Source of the DNA: Combretum micranthum
Taxonomy: Eukaryota; Streptophyta; Magnoliopsida; Myrtales; Combretaceae
DNA: 64,000 nucleotides
Direction of reading: 5' to 3'
Assembly: GCA_024138025.1 (NCBI GenBank)
Contig: JAMXBD010000172.1
Location: 248,001 to 312,000 of the forward strand
Shown: positions 12,436 to 22,785 of the stretch, one piece after another
Numbering within the stretch: position 1 is the stretch's first letter
Layout of the letters: each line of letters begins with the position of its first letter
Made by a program: the position numbers and the translations under genes
The notes under the pieces: generated by a model
Told to the model about the DNA's origin: nothing
Databases searched by the model: none
The model's input: only the letters and a program-made list of their open reading frames with translations

Positions 12436-12745
12436 TACAGTCCGTTCACTTCATTAAATGAATAAGGTTATAATGGAATTCTTATTATAGAGAAATAGAA
12501 TAGAGTTATAATAGGATTTTCTTTATTAATTTTTTATTTAAATGGAGGTAATTTGGAAAAAAAAAAAAACAATTTTCGTATTGAATTAACATTCATAGGT
12601 TTGAATAAAAATGACTATTAGATATTTTTTTGTAATAGAGATTCCTTATGAAATTGCAATTATGATTAATTAAATGTTGTAATAGTTATTCATGAGGAAT
12701 AAAACTGTAATGGAATTGTAATTACAATGAAGTAAATGAGCAGTT
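12436..12745. mobile_element. Possible MITE with short imperfect terminal inverted repeats
   Basis: The left end reads GTTCACTTCATT and the right end, reverse-complemented, reads CTCATTTACTTCATT. The terminal segments are followed by similar TAATGGAATT-type blocks in inverted orientation. The size (about 310 bp), A+T richness and lack of coding capacity fit a non-autonomous DNA transposon. The right half overlaps the tandem duplication listed next, which may itself have formed from a MITE pair. Confidence 0.35.
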
Positions 12746-13243
12746 AGTATTTTCCAAAATACTTACCACATATGATTTACTTGCCATGATATTGAATTGA
12801 AAACTATGTTTGGGATGGGAAAAGAAATAGAAAAGAAAGAAAATGAAACAAACCAATAAAAAGTGGAAAAAAAAACGATTGCAAGGAAAGTGTAAATATA
12901 TATGTAAGGAATGATTGCAAAGGATGCCGATTAGTTTTTGTAATAGGGATTCCTTACTGAATTGCTATTATGATTAACTAAATGCCGTAATAGCTATTTG
13001 TAAGAAATAATACTATAATAGAATTGCAATTCCAATTACAACGAAGCAAGAAGTAGTTAGCATTTTCTAAAAATAATTACTACATATGATTTATTTGCCG
13101 TAATATTGAGTGTAAAACTATGTTTGGGATGGGAAAAGAAAGAAAATGAAACAAAGGAATTAAAAGTGAAAAAAAAATTGAAGGGAAAATGTAAATATAT
13201 ATATATATATATATATAAGGATTGATTGCAAAGGATGTTAGTT
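12631..13243. repeat. Diverged tandem duplication, unit about 310 bp
   Basis: Two consecutive copies share the same order of blocks: TGTAATAG.GATTCCTTA, ATTATGATTAA, AGTAGTTAGCATTTTC-type sequence, ACTATGTTTGGGATGGGAAA, then GATTGCAAAGGATG. Copy 1 runs from 12631 and copy 2 from 12939. The offset between matching blocks is 308-314 bases, so small indels have accumulated. A (TA)n run (13194-13217) expanded only in copy 2, at the place where copy 1 has a short TATATATGT. Confidence 0.8.
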
Positions 13244-13249
13244 TTTTTT

Positions 13250-14329
13250 TTTTAAATATATTAAAATACCAAAGTATCCCTATGTCACATTTAGTATATG
13301 GGAAATTGGGAATGGACTTGAAATGACATTACAATTATCGTTCTATGCTCATTTCTATATTTGCATATAGAAATGTTAATTCCACAAAAGGTGAAATTGC
13401 GATTTATTCAACCCTCATTATTATTAGTTACTATAATTCCATTTTTATCTCTTACCTATTTTATCGTATATATGTTTATTATTAAGAGTATTTTTGATAA
13501 ATATCCATTCCACTGCATGATTTATCGAAACAAAGAATCAATTTATCATTAGACTACCCATTCCAAATTTTGACGAAATTGATAAAATAGAGCTAAGTAG
13601 CTTAAAGTAGAACTTCTATGAAATACTCATTCCGGGTATTTCTTTTGTTTAGGTAATGAGGACTAAGACTCTCTCTTTCCCAATGATTACTTCAATTGAT
13701 AGCAATCACTATGGCCAAGTGAGTTTTTCTTTACGTTTTATGTATCCGCACATGTGCTTATAAGGTAGAGTACTAGATCTTAAGAAAAGATAAAAATTGA
13801 TATGCACGCGGGTTATCATGGGAATTATATATGTGATTAGTTATGTGTGATCCATGAATGATAAGTATATCGGAACTCGATTGGTTGATTAATGTAAATT
13901 TCTCTATGTATTTTGCTATGTATGTGATATTGGTTGATCACTTTAAATGAGTTTAATTATGAATTAGAAATCCCTTATAACCAAATTGATCACGCATATT
14001 ACTTAGAAAATCATATTCACATTTTACTACTAGTACTCAGCATAGGACCAGAAAGATAAGCTATCTCGCTACATCTCAAGGGATTAGGATGTTTGAGGAA
14101 TATGACCTCATGTTGTAATAGAGCCAGATCGATCACTTTGGGTAATGAAAGCCTAAGGACTAGTAATACAGTTGATTGGAATCCCAAGACGCACATGCAA
14201 ATGATAAGAAGTTCGTTGGACCCATTCAAAGCATTCCCTAACATCGAATGGAGGGCGTAAATCCATTCTGCATACGAATCCGGATAGTTATATGTATTTG
14301 TTTGAATATATGGTTATTGTATTTCATAT
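13250..14329. other. Non-coding; right half resembles an old LTR-type sequence
   Basis: No gene is recognised. Between about 13650 and 14329 a few short blocks occur in the same order as in the LTR-like block at 37636-39470. These are a 'taagactctctctttcccaatgattac' type block near 13665 (38245 in the other), GAGGGCGTAAATCC near 14250 (38937), and after the retrotransposon TTATCTCACTAAGCT at about 22840 (39068). This suggests that the 8.4-kb retrotransposon landed in an old relative of that LTR. The similarity is patchy, so this is inference. Confidence 0.35.
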
Positions 14330-14334
14330 GCTTG

Positions 14335-15018
14335 TGTAGAGGGCTAATATAATTATATAATAAATATTTTGATTTGACTCTTGGGCTAAGTGACAAGGCC
14401 TGGAGAGTCTAATTCGGATTTGACTCTTGTGCTAAGTGACAAGGTCTGAAGAGTCTAATTCATATTATGGGATAACTTATGGGAGATTTAGCTTGGTAGG
14501 CTTGGAGTAGGGATCGTTGGATTGGCCTGTCCGCTCTGAACCTTTCTTAGAAAAGCTCATGCATTTAAAAGAGGCCCTCCATGAGCTTAAACTTAAAATG
14601 AGCCTACAGAAGGATCCACTAGCAGAAGAGCTCATATGAGCCATTGACACACCTTATGATCTAATGGATGCTATCAACAACCAAACTCTATAAATACCTC
14701 AGGAGTTCCCCTCATTTGACAAAATCAGAGAGATCCAGAGAAACGCCATCGTGTTGTCAGAGTAATCACAGAAATCAAATAGGAATCAAAATGAAGAATC
14801 CATTGCCTCTCTCTAAGAACTGTGGGGTTAATGCTGCAGAGCTCCTCCACCTGTCACGCGTGCATTCAAACTATCTGAGATTGCTTACTCTTCCTCTCTA
14901 TCATCTCTTCATAAGTCATCCTTACGTGTCATTGCCAAGTATCTCTTCTGAAGTCACGTGTAGCGTGAGCCAAATGCTTTACGCACGTGATCACTATAAC
15001 CGAATCTACTCCACTACA
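14335..15018 (+). repeat. 5' LTR (684 bp)
   Basis: Begins TGTAGAGGGC and ends CCACTACA. It matches 22143-22780 along its whole length, with scattered substitutions. It is 46 bp longer than the 3' LTR, entirely because of a direct duplication at 14371-14462. A TATAAATACC sequence at about 14690 is a plausible promoter for the element. Confidence 0.93.
14371..14462 (+). repeat. 46-bp direct duplication inside the 5' LTR
   Basis: Units 14371-14416 and 14417-14462 both begin GATTTGACTCTTG and differ at few positions. The 3' LTR has only one unit. LTRs are identical at insertion, so the difference arose after integration: gain in the 5' copy or loss in the 3' copy. Confidence 0.9.
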
Positions 15019-15020
15019 TT

Positions 15021-15038
15021 TTAGCGACTCCACTAGGA
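15021..15038 (+). promoter_or_regulatory. Degenerate primer binding site
   Basis: Three bases after the 5' LTR comes TAGCGACTCCACTAGGA. From memory this resembles the TGGCGACTCC... site, complementary to a tRNA-Arg 3' end, reported for Ogre/Tat elements. Two G-to-A changes separate it from that consensus. The match is recalled, not searched. Confidence 0.5.
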
Positions 15039-15099
15039 AAAGAAGTTGACAACTTGACAATGGCACCCCCAAGAAGAAGACCGACCAATCTTAGCGACG

Positions 15100-16780
15100 G
15101 CGCTAGCTAAGAGTTTAACACCAACATTGACGCTGGAGAACAAAACATGCCACAACTTGAAAATGTTAATCCTAACGACGATGTAGTATAGGTATTAGTA
15201 CCTGACCATGCACAGCTTAAGTGTGTAATGCAAGACAATACCAAGATTATGAAGGAGTTCATCACCATGATGGCTCCATTCCTATCTGCTAGGGCTTCTT
15301 TTGCTGTTGCGCAACAAGGAACGACCTCGCCAAATCTTGCTATTACTGCACAGCCATGCGCTGCCCAAGCAACTCAACTACCTAATACTTTAGGCACTAA
15401 TGCAAATGCCACTCAAGGAAGTGATGAACAAGTTCATACCCCAGAACCAACTGCAACACCTGAGGCAAGGAGTGTGGGAATCTAGCTTAGAGGTTCTTCA
15501 TCCTCACCTACTATCCCTCAAGCTATGATAGATGAAACAACATCAAACTAATCAGACACCTGCTGCGCATGTGGAGGCTATAGCGTCTGCTCCAAGGGGC
15601 TCTTTTGTCACTAAAGAGGATCCTGACGTTTATTTGAAAGAAATACAAGCAAAATCAATTGTAAGAGTGTTGGATCTCAAACTCCCGTACATCTAGCATA
15701 TTGCTGCTAAACCATACCCTAAAGACTACATTAGTCCTAAGTTCATGCTATTTAACAGCAAAAAAAGGAGCGCAAAAGAGCATCTTCTAAAGTTTATCGA
15801 AACCTTAGAAGTCTATGGCTTGGATGATGATTTGACATTAAAAGAATTCTCAAAATCTCTCACAGAGAAGGCATACACTTGGTATGTCAACCTTCCCCCT
15901 AGATCAGTAGATTCATGGGGAAGCATGTGCAAAATGTTTCTTGAAAAGTTCTTCTCTACTCAGGAGCGGGTCACTCTATCCGACATGGGATACATTTGAC
16001 AGAAGACCAAAGAGGACTTGATGGACTATATTGACCATTTCAGAGAACGCTCTCTTGATATCCAAGACATGTGTGATGAGAAAGAGTTGGTGAAAATATG
16101 TATTCAAGGAATGTTTACTGAGTACGCAGTGCACCTTGAGAACCTTTCATTGGTTTCCTTTGCTGCTTTAGCTGAAAATGCGTGAATGACTAATAATTCT
16201 ATCACATGACAGAAGGGAGAAAATGACAAAAGGGTTTCATCTGTGAACTCGATCCAGGGTGATAGCTCTAGGGGAGGGAAGAAGCCAAGAGACGAGAAAT
16301 CAGGAAACCTTGCATCATCATTATCTTACCCCTGCTTAATGGGTAAAGTACATGCAATGTTGGACAAATGGTTGTAGGATGGGAATATTAAACTCCCAAG
16401 AGTTGACCATTTACCTACATCTGAAGAAAAGAATAACCCCAAGCCGTTTCTTGCACTTAACAATCAGTGTAGCACCACAAATGACGTTACTCATGACCCT
16501 TTAAAGTCAGAAGTGAATGAAGTGTCACCTGTCGAGACAAAAGAGGATGAAAGAAAATTAGTTGAAGGTAAAGAGGTTGAATGTTCTCTTGTTGTGACGG
16601 TAGTATTGAAATCTTCCAATTTTAGGAGTTTCTTTGATCTCCTAGGTTTTAACGAGAAAGCATGGCTTACAGCAGCATCTTCACTCATGCAAATATCTGA
16701 AGGCCAATATGCAAAGTGTAACGCAGCCCAGCCTGCGAGAAGAATAGTAGATGCACAAGAGAATGCAATTTTATTTTCTG
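15100..16780 (+). pseudogene. Degenerate gag
   Basis: A readable gag protein is spread over two frames. The first frame (from about 15110, with a stop near 15188, then 15228-15487) is Ala/Thr/Gln-rich. A frameshift near 15540 leads to a second frame that carries the retrotransposon gag core: HLLKFIETLEVYGLDDD and KAYTWYVNLPPRSVDSW, then the KMFLEKFF segment, between about 15780 and 15960. In-frame stops occur near 15998, 16183 and 16376. The core matches the Retrotrans_gag domain of plant Ty3/Gypsy elements. I see no intact CCHC zinc knuckle. Confidence 0.85.
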
Positions 16781-17420
16781 ATGCAGATATGTGTGTGAAG
16801 AACCCAAATCATAATCGCCCACTATATATGGAAGGTTTACTCAATAGCTATCCTATGAGGAGAACCTTTGTAGACAATGGGTCCTCCATCAACATTGTGC
16901 CTATGGCCACATTTAAAAGCACTAATCTTGATATCAAACAACTGGTCAAACAACCTATATCTGTAAATGGCTTCAATCACTCTTCTACAAATACAACAGG
17001 TATATCAATGTGAATCTCAAGATTAGGCCTATCCAGGGTTCCACCACTTCCCATGTGATCGATGCGCTAGTCTCCTACCACTTACTCATTGTTCAGAAAT
17101 GGCTGCATGATCATCATTTAATACCTTCCACATGGCATCAGTGCATTAAAGGTCACTGGAAAGGAAAGGACGTGTTCATCCTAGCCACCAAAAATCCTTT
17201 TGAATGCAATGAATCATACTTCATTGAATCAGCCCTCTTCGATGAATTTACTGAAGGAAGGAGAAGAGCTATTGCAAGACACACCGGCACCCCATTGCCT
17301 ACGTTGGAAGAAGCCCAAAAGGATCAGCAGACAAAGAGGAAGACGCGTGGCTGTCATGGGAGAAAGAAGAAAAGAAGACCAATTGGAGAAATTGATGGTT
17401 TTATCAGCGAATATGGATGA
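16780..17420 (+). pseudogene. Degenerate aspartic protease region
   Basis: Reads PLYMEGLLNSYPMRRTFVDNGSSINIVP at the retropepsin active-site position, here split for brevity: MRRTFVDNGSSINIVP (16855-16905). Plant elements normally have D-S/T-G or, in this lineage, D-N-G there. A frameshift at 17010 moves the continuation (HVIDALVSYHLLI, then the WLHDHHLIPSTWHQ segment) to another frame, 17010-17420. That second part corresponds to the flap and C-terminal half of the enzyme. The stretch after 17340 is Lys/Arg-rich and ends with a stop. Confidence 0.8.
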
Positions 17421-17520
17421 AAAAGTATACCTTTTATGATGGTCCCGGGGGTCTGAGGAAGTTTGATCATCTTCTTTAAACCCCACACCAGTTCAAGAAA
17501 ATCAGCTCGCCCCTCCACAA

Positions 17521-17870
17521 ATGCAAGATCAAATTAAGCCTCAAACCGAGGAAATAGAGGAGTTGGATCTAGCGCAATCAGATGAGTTGCCACGACCAAT
17601 CTTCATAAGTAAAAGTCTTCTACAAGAAATCAAAACACCTCTCATCGCACTATTAAAAGAATATAGAGATGTGTTTGCCTGGGCATATGAGGAGATGTCA
17701 GGACCCAATCCCAATCTCATGGTGCATGGATTAAACATTACACAAGGGATCAAGCCTATAATGCAAAGATTATTATAAACTTCGAAATCCAAAACAGATG
17801 CTATCACTGCTCCTGTGAATTTTCAATACGTCAAGAAGTTCCATATGTGAAAGCAGTATGTACTCACGGT
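17521..17870 (+). pseudogene. Reverse transcriptase N-terminus joined to a possible integrase tail
   Basis: LIALLKEYRDVFAWAYEEM and GLNITQGIKPIMQ are the conserved lead-in to Ty3/Gypsy reverse transcriptase. Immediately after KPIMQ (about 17770) the similarity stops. The next readable peptide, ITAPVNFQYVKKF (about 17808-17846), resembles the end of Tat-type integrase. An internal deletion therefore probably removed the catalytic RT, RNase H and integrase in one step. The first half is clear. The integrase-tail reading is inference. Confidence 0.7.
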
Positions 17871-17879
17871 CATAGTGTT

Positions 17880-18698
17880 GAAATAAAAAGCTCATGTCAT
17901 ACAAGCTTTATTTTCTGATATTACCCTTATAGATATTTTATGTTGCTGCAAAGTTAGAGAATCATCTCCTTAGTGCACATTTAACACATAACGCATGAAT
18001 GTGGTAAACAAATTAAACATCACTGTTGCTTGGTAAGAGCATTGTCTCCTAAGTGCGTGATGACATGCCTACATGCTAACTAGTAGAAGACATTATCTCC
18101 TAGGCACATGATAATACAATCTCACACCTAAGTTGGTGAAAGTGAATGTTTTAAATGCATGTGATTGATGGTTGAGTATTGGGAAATACCCTCTTAAACA
18201 ACTAAACTGGATTATTAGGGTAACAAGCCTATAAAGCATGTAATAATATCGTTGCTAGAAGCGCGATCAATCTATTGCCCTAATTATAATAATAATATTA
18301 TTACTAGCAAGTAAGAGCACTGCTCCAATACACGACTTAAAAGTCATATTAAGGCAATAAGCCTATGACACACGATACTATTGCTGCTTAAAGCGCGATC
18401 GATTTACTATTCTAAGTCATAATAATGATGTTTCTTGCAAGCAAGAGTACTACTCCGATGCGCGACATAAGAATCATATAGCCTTTTATTGTGATCGCTG
18501 CTGCTAAGTGAAAGCAATGCTTCCTAAGCGCAAGCACACACTGCTGATGGCTTAACTCAAAGTTTGACATTCACATATGTGTATATATTTATATAAAGGA
18601 AAGATCAATGACTGCAATAAATTCAAATCATTTCATTCAAGTAAAAGGAACATTGACATATTGTTCAAAATGGAAACAAGGTAACAAGCATGCCTAAG
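17880..18698 (+). repeat. Non-coding tract with diverged ~130-bp tandem repeats
   Basis: GCGCGATC blocks at 18261 and 18393 begin two related units of about 132 bp that share TAATAATA, GCAAG.AAGAG.ACT.CTCC and the ACGAC.TAA motif. Shorter, more degenerate versions (GTCTCCTAAGTGCGTGATGAC, TATCTCCTAGGCACATGATAA, each shown only in part) precede them from about 18040. No open frame is convincing. Confidence 0.65.
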
Positions 18699-19298
18699 CT
18701 AAGGCTTGTACTTTAAGCCTACTACAGAATCTAAGTCATCTCCCAAAGTAACCTCCATCCTTGTTTTTACTGCTACAAGCTCTGCTTAAATTTTCAGTAA
18801 CTTCACCACCAACTTGTCATGATGTCCCTTGGCATCCTTATAACTCAGCAATGTCTTGACCTTGTCAGTAACAAGCCTTAAGCTATGAATACTGAACTAC
18901 AGCATACGAGCTCCTTCAATGCATTTAACAAGCTGCTTCAACTCTATTGTTGATGAGGAGCTCTAATGTTTGTCCATCAGTAGTATGACGTCATTAATCA
19001 TCTTCACCATGGCAGTAACTACCTCTGTCCCCAACATAGGAGAACTGGCACAAAATTCCCTGTCCATGGCATTAAGGCTCTTCAAGAGTGCTATTAAATG
19101 AGATAACACAGCAAAGCCATGAAATCAAGCCATCTCCTCTAATGTAGTGTGATCCTTTGAAGTTGTTACCATGTCTTCACAAGATATGTCAACAACTGGG
19201 GAAGGATGGAATTCAATAAATACATTGACATCAGGTACGCTATTGCTTTCTTCATTAAGAGTATGCTCTTCATCTTCGTCACCCGTGAATGCTCAGGG
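18699..19298 (-). pseudogene. Antisense reading frame inside the retrotransposon (unknown product)
   Basis: On the strand opposite to gag, one frame stays readable for about 200 codons from 19298 to a TAG at 18699. It is interrupted only by four nonsense codons and by no frameshift. The N-terminal third is acidic (DEDEEH, HPSPVVDIS). The rest is predicted by eye to be helical (HLIALLKSLNAM, MVKMINDVILLMDK, RLVTDKVKTLLSYKDAKGHH). Tat-lineage elements such as Grande are known to carry extra, sometimes antisense, ORFs between pol and the 3' LTR, and the position fits. I do not recognise a domain and assign no function. Confidence 0.55.
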
Positions 19299-19892
19299 TG
19301 ATAATGATAAGTGTTTATAAGTGAAAATCACTCTTCAAGTCTAAAGAAACATCGTTGCGACTCATTAAGATGACTTCCTTTTACAATGACTATTGTTGAT
19401 AGTGCATGCTTCATATAATATTCCTTGCACGTGATTTGTATACAAAAGATGCTCATTGCATGAAAAGTTCAACGTGTGCAAGTGTGCATAGTGTTGGCTA
19501 TGCGTGGGACTTACTGTGCATGAGGGTTAATGTTGCATAAGGTGCTTACTCTATGTAGAGGTTAACACTATGCAACCCATATACACGATACTCTCTCTAT
19601 GTAAAGTCAAGGACATTAATGCTTGAACTCTTCACTTGATGAAGTTACCCTTATATGACACTTCGCATCCTTCCCATGTAGCACTTCATGGATACAACAT
19701 CGTAGTATGATATTTGCTGCATAGTGATTGCCTCATATGGTGCATACAACTTCAATATCAGTAAGTAATAGGAACAAATGCTCAAGAATAACACTAAATC
19801 TCGCCTGATGGTATCCTCGGAATTGGCACACATTATGGGCTCGATTATTGGAAATTACCATCAGTTGGTGGTGATACGCACAACTCACAATC

Positions 19893-20052
19893 TTTGGCCT
19901 TCAACAGGGCGTGTCGCACTGAGTTCGCGATGCTTAGCCTTCAACAGGGCATGTCGCACTAAGTTCACGACGCTTGGCCTTCAATAGGGAGTTTCACACT
20001 AATTTAGCGATGCTTAGCCTTCAATAGGAAGTATCGCACTGAGTACGTGATT
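19893..20052 (+). repeat. 40-bp tandem array, four units
   Basis: The block GCCTTCAA.AGGG..TGTCGCACT recurs at 19897, 19937, 19977 and 20017, so the period is exactly 40. Units differ by a few substitutions. There are no spacers between units and no unit-length dyads. Confidence 0.9.
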
Positions 20053-20459
20053 TTGCACATACTCCAGCTGGTTGGTGATGTCGTCTACCTAGTTGCTTCA
20101 TCCACATGGTGGATCCTTGAGAAAAGCGAACTGAGTATAGGAGAGTGGTAGTTCCTTTCTTTCATTCCGGAGCCGCAACACTGAGTTTGCTGCAATAACT
20201 TCTCTTTTAGTTGGATTTGGCTCTGGCTCAATGAAATGATAGGAGTCATCAGAATGCTTTAGGGCACATGTATCTCTCTTCTTGATCTTCCTCCAAAATA
20301 AATCTTCAAAAACTATTTGATCGACCCAATTGCTGCGAGGAGATGGAATTGGAGGAGGTTAGCCATTTCGTTGTAATAAATCTTTTTGTTTAATGTTATC
20401 TGTGATTCGTGATGCCATCTTCGAGAACCTTATAGCACCGAGTAAGCTATAAGCTTCAT

Positions 20460-20915
20460 GGGATGGCTGTTGAGAAAAGCCACCTGATGGATGACAGATG
20501 GCTGCTAAGAAAAGCCACTCGATGGTTGCGATGATTAATCCTTAGTCTCATTAGAAGATGAATGGCAATTGAGAAAAGCCACTTGATGATTACTTCACCT
20601 GTTGCTTGATAGTGTCTCGATGCCTACTAACAAGTAAATCCTGCAAGAAAAGAAAATCAAATGCATAAGAAAGGAAGTTAATAATATGATCATTGATCTG
20701 TGTAGTTGTTATATATAGATTAAGTGAAGAAGATTAATATGGGATCAAATTAATGATTTGGTGGACCAGATGATTGTGCTAACGTTTTGGAATAAAGTGA
20801 CAATAATACATAAGTAGATTTGGAATGCAAATGGATGGACATTCATTACGGCATGTGATCAGCTCATCGTAAAGGCATTGATTATTGATCAGTCCATCAT
20901 AAAGGCATTTATTAT
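20460..20915 (+). repeat. Short irregular repeats
   Basis: GAGAAAAGCCAC.TGATG recurs at about 20472, 20508 and 20574. Further on, GATCAG.TCATC.TAAAGGCATT occurs twice, about 29 bases apart (20858 and 20887). The intervening DNA is non-coding. Confidence 0.7.
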
Positions 20916-21035
20916 ATACATGAGAAAACAGATAGACATTCATTACTACTACAACAACAATTGCAAAGGATGCAAGATATCCCTCTTTTTATATGAAAAT
21001 TGAAGGAGTTTGAATCATCTCATTCCTACATCGAT

Positions 21036-21205
21036 AATTACAAATTCAAAACTGATGTTACAAATTTAATACTGACGGTTGCAAATTCAACACTGGTGGT
21101 TACAAATTCAACACTAGCAGTTACAAATTCAATACTAGTGGTTACACATTCAAGACTAGCAAATACAAATTTAATACTCACGTTTACGAATTCAATACTA
21201 GAATT
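21036..21205 (+). repeat. 21-bp minisatellite, about eight units
   Basis: Units of the type TTACAAATTCAACACTGGTGG repeat with a period of 21. Because 21 is divisible by three, one frame stays open across the array as a seven-residue repeat (VTNSTLV-like, 21000-21242). The open frame is explained by the repeat and is not evidence of a gene. Confidence 0.88.
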
Positions 21206-21544
21206 TGAGTTGTTTCATTCCTACATCTGCAGTTACAAGTGACAATGAATTCTCTTTTTAATGTGGAGCAGTTACATTATCATATGATTGTTACAGTTCA
21301 TACCAAAGGTCGCATAGTAAATCTACAAAGATGAAGACAGAGAAACTTTAAAGGGATAGAACTGAAAGGGCGCGTTTTCTACTCGTCCAACAAGAGAATC
21401 ATCTAATACTATGGATTAGCCTATGAATATATTTGTTGTAACATCTCAAAAGAATGAAAAGAAGCAAATTTTAAAGGAGTTAATAATGGGTGTTAAATGT
21501 CAATTATTATATGGAGACTTATGGATGCATTCTGCATGTATGTA

Positions 21545-21571
21545 TTTATATATATATATATATATATATAT
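21545..21571. repeat. (TA)n microsatellite
   Basis: A perfect TA run inside the retrotransposon's non-coding tract. Confidence 0.9.
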
Positions 21572-22128
21572 GGAAGAGTTGCATTAAAGAAAATTATTGG
21601 TGAATATTGGGAAAAGTAAACAAAACTCACATGGCTTCTGTAAGATATGCATGTCTTTATGTGTGCACTATGGAGACTCATATTATCTAAAAAAACATTT
21701 CCAAAGTAGGTGGTCTACATATCAAGATTCTGCACCATCTTGAGAATATGATTGGGTTAGATTCTTGTTTGTTATCTCAAAAGAGATATGGTTAAATTAT
21801 TGGAAATTCGATAAGGATAAACATATATTTGAATGATACATTTGCAAATAAATTTGCATGGTGGTTCTCAGCTTATGTTCCTCGATACATTTGCAAATAA
21901 ATTTAGTAGCTCGTGAGCGCACCCAATTATACTATGAGTTCATGCATTGATACGACTCAAGTAAGACTCCTATGATACTAACATGCCAGTAAATAAAGTT
22001 CTCAGCTATATAAGCGCATTTAACATCTATGCAGCTATCATATAAGTGTGTGTGCTAAGTTGCAGCTTAACTATCCTTGATGAATTATGTAATACCCAAA
22101 ATACTTGAACTCCGTCCAATGAATTTTG

Positions 22129-22142
22129 GTCAGGAGGCAAAA
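22129..22142 (+). promoter_or_regulatory. Polypurine tract
   Basis: The purine-rich sequence ending AGGAGGCAAAA directly abuts the 3' LTR, where plus-strand DNA synthesis would be primed. One pyrimidine interrupts the run. Confidence 0.75.
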
Positions 22143-22780
22143 TGTAGAGGGCTAATATAATTATATAATAAATATTTGGATTTGATTCTTGGGTTAAGCG
22201 ACAGGGCCTGAACAGTCCAATTCATATTATGGGATGACTTATGGGAGATTTGGCTTGGTGGGCTTGGAGTAAGGATTGTTGGACCGGTTTGTCCGCTCTC
22301 AACTTTTCTCAGAAAAGATCATGCACTTAAAAGAGGCCCTCCATGGGCTTAAACTCAAAATGAACCCATAGAAGGATTCACTAGCAGAAGAGCTCATTTG
22401 AGCCGTTGACTCACCTTATGATCTAATGGATGCTGTCAACAACCAAACTCTATAAATACCTCAGGAGTTCTCCTCATTTGACAAGATCAGAGAGATCCAA
22501 AGAAACGTCATCGTGTTGTCAAAGTAATCACAGAGATGAAATAGAAATCAAAATGAAGAACTCATTGCCTCTCTCCAAGAATTGTGGGGTTAATGTTGCA
22601 TAGCTCCTCCACCTATCACGTATGCGTTCGAGCTATCTGAGATTGCTTACTCTTCCTCTATGTCATCTCTTCATAAGTCATCCTTACGTGTCATTGCCAA
22701 GTATCTCTTCTGAAGTCACGTGTAGCGCGAGCCAAACGCTGCACGCACATGATCACTATAACCGGATCCACTCCACCACA
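22143..22780 (+). repeat. 3' LTR (638 bp)
   Basis: Begins TGTAGAGGGC, ends CTCCACCACA, and is followed by the target duplicate GCTTG. It aligns throughout with 14335-15018 except for the single 46-bp unit. The two LTRs differ by many scattered substitutions, so the insertion is not recent. Confidence 0.93.
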
Positions 22781-22785
22781 GCTTG

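Larger units (their letters stand above)
14330..22785 (+). mobile_element. LTR retrotransposon (Tat/Ogre-like Gypsy), non-autonomous, with 5-bp TSD
   Basis: The element spans 14335-22780. It is bounded by two LTRs that start TGTAGAGGGC and end in CA, and is flanked on both sides by the same five bases, GCTTG (14330-14334 and 22781-22785). An intact target duplication means the copy has not been rearranged by unequal recombination at its ends. Order inside: PBS-like site, broken gag, protease, beginning of reverse transcriptase, a long non-coding tract with tandem arrays and an antisense reading frame, polypurine tract. Most of RT, all RNase H and nearly all integrase are absent, so it could only have moved with help. 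Gag and protease similarity and the PBS type point to the Tat lineage of Ty3/Gypsy. The lineage is inferred, the structure is seen. Confidence 0.93.

Noticed and set aside
17200..17486. Overlapping open frames in other frames around the protease C-terminus
   Set aside because: The protease-like peptide is in the 17010-17420 frame; the other frames carry no recognisable motif.
19893..20052. Regular 40-bp repeats that could look like a CRISPR array
   Set aside because: Units are contiguous with no unique spacers, the DNA is plant nuclear, and the array lies inside a retrotransposon.
21000..21242. Open frame with a seven-residue repeat as a possible repeat protein
   Set aside because: The frame is open only because the 21-bp minisatellite has a period divisible by three and no stop in one frame; there is no homologous product or start context.
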